A stretch of DNA of 64,000 bases, from NCBI GenBank assembly GCA_022747635.1, contig JAKTNV010000009.1:26297122-26361121 (forward strand). The letters are read 5' to 3'. Shown here piece by piece: positions 58,511-64,000 of this stretch (position 1 is the stretch's first letter; each line of letters starts with the position of its first letter). This DNA comes from Hetaerina americana. Taxonomy: Eukaryota; Arthropoda; Insecta; Odonata; Calopterygidae. Position numbers and translations under genes: made by a program. The notes beneath the pieces were generated by a model that was not told the origin of the DNA, did not search any database, and worked only from the letters and a program-made list of their open reading frames with translations.

Positions 58511-60556
58511 TTCAGCTGAATTGGAGACAGTTTTGCGTGCATTTTTTTCAGGCAATCACAAATACTTTCTTTGTCAAGACACTAACGGGTTGAGCTTGGT
58601 TTGGTCGAGGAATGATGTACGTTCGTTGAATGAGGAGGTTGGACCCAATTTATAAGAGCGTGATTGTTTCATTTAGAACACTCATGCGCATATATTGCTG
58701 GTAGACTGGACGTTTTTACGACGCGCGAACGGGAATACAATCCATGACATAACACATTCGTAAACAATGCGAATAAATCGATTGTAAGATTCGAGCTGTT
58801 TCCACTTGCGGGATGGTCTTTGTCAATAAAATGAAACGCTGCCATTACTCTCTCTCTCTCTCTCGGTTTTTCCGGTTGAACACATTCATATGATACTCTT
58901 GCGATAAGCAATGAAATACTTCATGACCGATTCTTAAATTTGTTCACATGGTGAAATTAACGTGCCCGATTAAGTTCATTTCTATTCTTAAAAGAATTTC
59001 CTCAAGATAGTTCGTCCTCTGACCTTAATCTGGCGTCAATTCTTGCAGTTGATCCTGTCGTTGGCACGGCAATAAACGTGAGTTTCTCCATTGTCGCGAG
59101 TTAAATTACCGGAAGGGTGGAGTGTAAGCATCGTTTCGCTTTCATAAGCCAATTGAAAGTGAAGAATGGTCTGTCGCTGACGCGGGGAGGCACACTCATT
59201 CGACCGACAATCCGATTTGAATCACAGCTGCCGGAGTGATTTTATTTTTTTTCCTTGGTATTCGATCCAAATCAACTACGATGATCCGGGGTCCGCCCCC
59301 AGAATCTAAATTCCTCATTCTAATAACCTCATGGTTTCCTGTTTCACAATGATTCCCGTACATAAATGCTATCAACCTATTTGGTGTAGTGTACTGGTTT
59401 CCGAACGATGACATCAGAGCCCCACTGGTAAGATGGATTTCCGGTATCTCGGCTTTAGGTGCACAATCTGACTGCTTAGAATTTGATCCAGTGATTTATT
59501 TATATCATTTAGTTTCGCTTCCCTATAGGACTTTCATGTCGGTTTTTCTATTCAGGAATTACCTCGTGAAAAGCTGAGCGTTCATTTGTTCGTCCCAAAT
59601 GGAGGTCTCCAAAGGCTCTATCTCTGCAATCCAAAATGTCATAACTGCTGTCATGAACTTAAATTACTTCAACTCCCAAATCATTTGTAAATTTTTACTC
59701 GATTAACAGTTTTTTTAACGACGGCTCCTGGATAAGTTTGATGATGTTAAAGGTCTGATTTGGTTACTTCATTTTTAAAATCTGGAATTATTTCATTTAA
59801 TATATATCTCCTTTCGCAACCATTAACTAAAACCGGTAAAATTACTCGTCTCCCAATCATTTGGCCAACTTTACTCTAGTCGGCATCAAATATTAATTGG
59901 TTTTTTTCACTAGAAATTAGTTTCTTGTTTCGCATCACCACGACTGAAGCTCTTACTCGGTTCCCATCCCTTTTCCACCAGGTAAAAGTCATATTTAGGA
60001 TGGAATTCCCATGATGAATTTATTGGCCCGACAATTCAAGCATAGCCTACGTAGATGAACATATTTTGGAAGAGAAGTGTGAACAGAAGAAATAATTATG
60101 CGACATATGCAGAACATCAAGCCGAGTTAATTGAGTTTGCCATGGTTCTGAATTTTGAGTAACTTATATCTTCTATACTGCCACTCCTGATTTCAAATTA
60201 TCCAAACCTAGATCTACACTGGAAAAAAATCAGCTCTAAGTAAAGAAGTAAATTATACCCTAGGTGTAGAGATCAGCAAGCGGAGGAATGCGAGTGGAAA
60301 TTGGGGAAGAGAAGTCAATAAGTCAGGAAGAAGTGGTAAAAATCCGAAGAAAACATCTAGTTCGTCAAATAGTCATTTTAATAATTTCGTTGGTTATTTT
60401 TGTTAGTTTTTGCTTCATTAGATAGTTTTAATGCACCTACTTAATACGCCTTAACAGTGAACACGTATGCAGTTAACGCGTTACGAACATGTACGTTCGC
60501 TGTCTTGAAGAAATTTGGATTCATCGAAAGAATCGTGGGGAATTATTCGAATGAAA
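58511..60556. other. AT-rich stretch, no recognised feature
   Basis: No coding, RNA or repeat call is possible. Confidence 0.4.
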
Positions 60557-60558
60557 TA

Positions 60559-61889
60559 CTACCTTGATCAAAAATTTCCCGGAATAACCACCGTGTGGCG
60601 CTCCCATCGTTCCGATTTGAGTTCTGTTTTTTTGTTAAATTGGTACATCTGTTGTTGATATTCCCTTTAAATCTTAGTGTCATAACTTGACATTTGCAAA
60701 AGTTACGTAGCCAAGAGTACATCTATCTCTGTGTGTGTTGGCGATTTTTTACAATTGCAGAAATGGATTTAAATTTGCAACAACGAACTTGTATTAAATT
60801 TTGCGTAAAAAACGGATTTAGTGGCGCACGGACGTTGGAAATGTTGGAAAAGTGTTTCGGCAACGATTCTCTAAAAAAAACGGTCGTTTACCAGTGGCAC
60901 GAGCGGTTCAGAAGTGGTCGTGAGTCAATCGAAGATGATGAACGCAGTGGCAGACCATCGACATCGAAAGTCGGTGAAAAAATTGATAAAGTAAAAGAAA
61001 TGTTGGTCAATAACCGCAAATTAACCATCAGATAAATAGCGGAGGACTTGAACATTGCCTATGGATCCGCCCAAGACATTGTGGTTAATGATTTGGGTTT
61101 CCGTCGTGTAGCAGCAAAGTTGGTGCCAAAAGACCTCAATTTCATGCAAAAAAGAGACCGTGTTGACGTCGCAAAAGACATGATTTGCGAGGCTGAATCC
61201 GATCCCACATTCATCAAAAGGATCATTACTGGAGACGAGACGTGGGTTTATGAGTACGACACGCAATCCAGACATCAGGCAAGTGAATGGCGTTCACCAA
61301 ATGAGCCGAGACCAAAAAAACCACGTCGTTTTCAGTCAAAAAAGAAGGCAATGCTGACGGTTTTCATGGATTACAACGGTGTAGTGCATCATGAATTTTT
61401 GCCAGAAGGCCAGACAGTAAACAAAGAGTATTATTTGGGCGTTATGAGACGTTTGCGTGAAGCAATTCGCCGAAAGAGACCAGAAATGTGGGCAGAAAAC
61501 TCGTGGATTTTGCACCATGATAACGCACCGTCGCACAGTGCTATCATTATTCGTAATTTTTTGACGAAAAATGCAACAAATACCATCCAACAGCCACCGA
61601 ATTCACCTGATTTGGCTCCCTGTGACTTCTTTCTGTTCAATCGAGTTAAAAAACCATTACGGGGAACGCGTTTTAGCAGCCGAGAGGAAGTAATGGAAAA
61701 ATCGCAGGAAGCACTGATGGACATACCGAAAACCGAATATAAAAAATGTTTCGAGGATTGGATCAAGCGCTGGCATAAGTGTGTTGCAGTCGATGGGGAT
61801 TACTTTGAAGGGGACAATATAGATTTAGATGAATAAACTTGTATTTTTAATTTTCTGAATAAATTCCGGGAAATTTTTGATCAAGGTAG
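60559..61889 (+). mobile_element. Second mariner lineage, full length (1331 bp)
   Basis: Perfect 27-bp terminal inverted repeats begin CTACCTTGATCAAAAATTTC, unrelated in sequence to those at 7523. TA target duplications are intact at 60557-60558 and 61890-61891. It encodes a transposase frame broken by a single stop. The transposase is only distantly similar to the 7.5-kb one, so two separate mariner lineages have invaded this locus. Confidence 0.97.
60763..61836 (+). pseudogene. mariner transposase, one nonsense codon
   Basis: ATG 60763 opens a 357-residue frame interrupted only at residue 91 by TAA (61033-61035), in the sequence LTIR*IAEDLNI. Relatives have Glu at this position, and GAA to TAA is one base change. 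The DNA-binding part (residues 1-115) has FSGARTLEMLEKCFG...VYQWHERF and a normal linker SGRPS. The catalytic triad is intact: Asp158 (ITGDETWV), Asp253 (LHHDNAPSH) and Asp288 (NSPDLAPCDFFLF), with 34 residues between the last two. The C-terminus DYFEGDNIDLDE is typical. No frameshift is present, so inactivation is recent or the stop is a lone lesion. An in-frame TTG at 60694 is not favoured as start. Confidence 0.95.
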
Positions 61890-61891
61890 TA

Positions 61892-63180
61892 TTTAAGCTG
61901 TTTTTCAGGAATATTTGAGTATTATGGTGCGATGGTTGGACCGCATCATGAATACGATGTGAGAATTCGGAACCCTGTACAGAGCGGCTTAATTTAGGAA
62001 TTGAATAATGATTGTGAGTAATAATAATGAGAGTAAGAGGTTCGGTTCGTGTAAATTCATTTAAAACGAACGAAAAGTGTCAAATTAATTGGATAGCCTG
62101 GATGGAAAGCAACTATAGAATCAAATAATACAATTTTTTACCGTGTGAAGAGTTCCTTTTTTTCACCCCACTACAGTCACTGATCACAAACAGTGAAAGT
62201 ATTACGCAATAATAATCGGAAATCACGTAAATAAAAATGACTGGGAATGCTAAAGAACACCATTGCTCAGATGGCTGGTGATGTGGCACTCCCTGCCAGG
62301 TGGTGGCTTGAAGGAGTAGATAGACAAATTCCTCCCAGACCGTTTTCAATATCAGTATTGTCTTGAGAGATTGTTAAGTTCAATTGTTTTGCGCAGAGTA
62401 TTATTCCGACTCACGTCACAGTGGTGCTATGTCAAAAAGCCTAAGGATCAACAGAAGTGTGGTCCCGACTGAATTTGTCTCGATTAGTTTTCTCGGTGGA
62501 TATTTTACTGTACTCAAGTCTGTTCTATCTCTGCCCCTCACGTTCCACAATAAAATTTGAACAATACCAATGTTACTTACCACATAGGGATTCGGGTTAT
62601 TAAGAAGCTAATTACAGTCGTTTAAAAAATAAATGAGAGTTTCAACAAGAGAAAATGACACAAGTTTTCCATCATGCAATATAATCAGCTGCTTTGATTT
62701 CGACCTATTCTTAGTCAATAATTTGTATAAGATTAAATATTTAAGCGGAAAAATTGGAATTATTTCACTTGGGCGACCTTGCATTGAGGTTGTTCAGTCT
62801 ACATGAGCATTTCCTGTGTTACGAAAGGATTAATCTGGTAGCCGTATTGAAAGTTTAGTTTTCCCTTGCCTATTAGGACTTGATGGAATAGAAATTTAAT
62901 AATTCTTGATACGGTAAAGTCTTCCTATGCCTGAGATTAGTTGTGGATATTCATTAACCCATCCAAGTGAAGCACCTTCATTCCCTCTTGTCACTTTCAT
63001 CGTATGTTTCACCGTCTCGTAGACAGGTGACGCGGACTGCGAGCATTTCAGTGGTGGGGTATTCGTTTGTGAAGGAGGAGTAAAATGTCTCCATTCGGCT
63101 CCCGTGCCAATTTTTCCGCGTTTCAGCAGGTTCATTGGAAAACGAGCGAACCCGAAATAAGAAGTTCTCTCGGTCGAGCA
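61892..63180. other. AT-rich stretch, no recognised feature
   Basis: No feature is supported. A minus-strand frame at 62896-63135 is unrecognised. Confidence 0.4.
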
Positions 63181-63184
63181 AAAA

Positions 63185-63860
63185 AAATGAAAGGGGAGTC
63201 TAGGGCGATATGAGGGAAGAATGAAGAGAGGAGAGGAGCGTCTTGCTTCGCGGAGTCGTCATCCCTTTTCGCCACCCTCCTCCACTTCCCCTCCACCCCC
63301 CCCACCGTCCACATCCTCTCATTGGCCAGAGGAGACGGGAAGAAGGTGCGCGTGGAGAGGCCATCAGCGTGTCGTAAATTACCCCCCATTCCTTCGCGCC
63401 CGTTCTTCTCTCCCGCCCGGCTCCGAAGCCATTGACGCGCGGGAGATACCGGGAACCTCCGATAGATGGCTCTGTCATACACTTTTCCCGCCCGCCCGCC
63501 GAGCGGGGGACTGACTGCCTCCAGCCGCGGCCGACGACGAGGACGCCGCCGCCGGCCGCTCTCCGCCCTTGTCCCGGTCCGTATCTACGGGGCAGGAAGC
63601 AAGCTACCAACGAAGGCAGCGGAGAGGGAGAGTGTGGGGGAAGGTGGGTCCGTAGTTGCAGGTTGCGGGGTGTTAGGGCGAGTGCGAGGAGGGAAGAAGA
63701 TATATTGCCGGAGCCGGGTCACAAACTGTTAGTTGGTCATAATTGCATATTATTGGGGAGGTTGTTGGTTGGTGGCGAGGGGCTAAAACTCCGCTCGCGT
63801 GCTCGGCCCGAAACACAGGGAGGGAGGTGGGGGGGGTGAGAGTGACATCTGGAATGGGCC
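63185..63860. promoter_or_regulatory. CpG-dense island near window end
   Basis: The most CpG-rich segment of the window: 63480-63600 contains CGCCCGCCCGCCGAGCGG, GCCGCGGCCGACGACGAGG and CGCCGCCGCCGGCCGC. It lies between a pyrimidine block (63250-63320) and a purine block (63600-63840). Frames of about 90-136 codons overlap in many phases and none is recognised. It is the best candidate here for a CpG promoter or 5' exon of a gene outside the window. Confidence 0.4.
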
Positions 63861-64000
63861 GGTTGGAAAAAACTTGCGAAAATGAGGGATGAGGTCTGCA
63901 CGCGTGAGTAAAAATCGGTGGAAAATATATATAGTATATCAATATCTTGCTCATCGCCCAAATCGGCTAAATAAGAGTTTCGAAAATGGCTCGCTTCCTT

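Overview
This window is eukaryotic, non-coding and repeat-rich, and it most likely comes from an arthropod, probably an insect. The evidence is two mariner (D,D34D) DNA transposon lineages, many 5'-truncated LINE relics of types common in insects, tRNA-derived SINEs, long dinucleotide microsatellites, and no bacterial-style gene packing. No host protein-coding gene could be recognised. The window reads as an intergenic or intronic stretch of a large genome. The species cannot be fixed from what is visible.

Layout. 0-2.5 kb is AT-rich with a short LINE relic. 2.5-3.3 kb is the first of about a dozen GC-rich, often strongly pyrimidine/purine-asymmetric patches, which recur at 14.2-15.4, 23.1-23.7, 25.5-26.1, 28.0-28.8, 34.1-34.9, 41.9-42.9, 48.4-49.1, 52.5-53.7, 56.3-57.0, 58.2-58.5 and 63.2-63.9 kb. 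4.4-4.8 kb has a head-to-head pair of tRNA-like repeats forming a large imperfect palindrome. 6.0-7.35 kb holds LINE 3' pieces and a tRNA-SINE. 7523-8855 is a full-length mariner with an open transposase frame, sitting in a compound microsatellite. 8.9-9.4 kb and 11.5-12.9 kb are opposed LINE fragments. 10.05-10.54 kb is a tandem duplication of about 246 bp. 31286-32038 is a near-identical mariner copy with a 581-bp internal deletion. 32.5-33.2 kb is a LINE reverse-transcriptase relic. 38.0 kb and 51.85-52.46 kb carry a roughly 308-bp SINE family, including one copy nested inside another with a perfect 9-bp target duplication. 60559-61889 is a second, distinct mariner with one in-frame stop.

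How the parts relate. The full-length mariner at 7.5 kb and the deleted copy at 31.3 kb share 33-bp terminal repeats and almost all remaining bases, so they are an autonomous-type/non-autonomous pair of recent origin. The 7.5-kb copy carries a Gly-to-Glu change in the conserved linker motif that the deleted copy retains intact. The LINE pieces fall into at least two groups: one ends in a shared 3' tail followed by TAA repeats, and one resembles jockey/CR1-type reverse transcriptases. I found no convincing new multi-gene system. The best leads are the paired mariner copies, the palindromic tRNA-like pair, the nested SINE, the recurring purine/pyrimidine-switch islands and one weak candidate exon at 21.7 kb.
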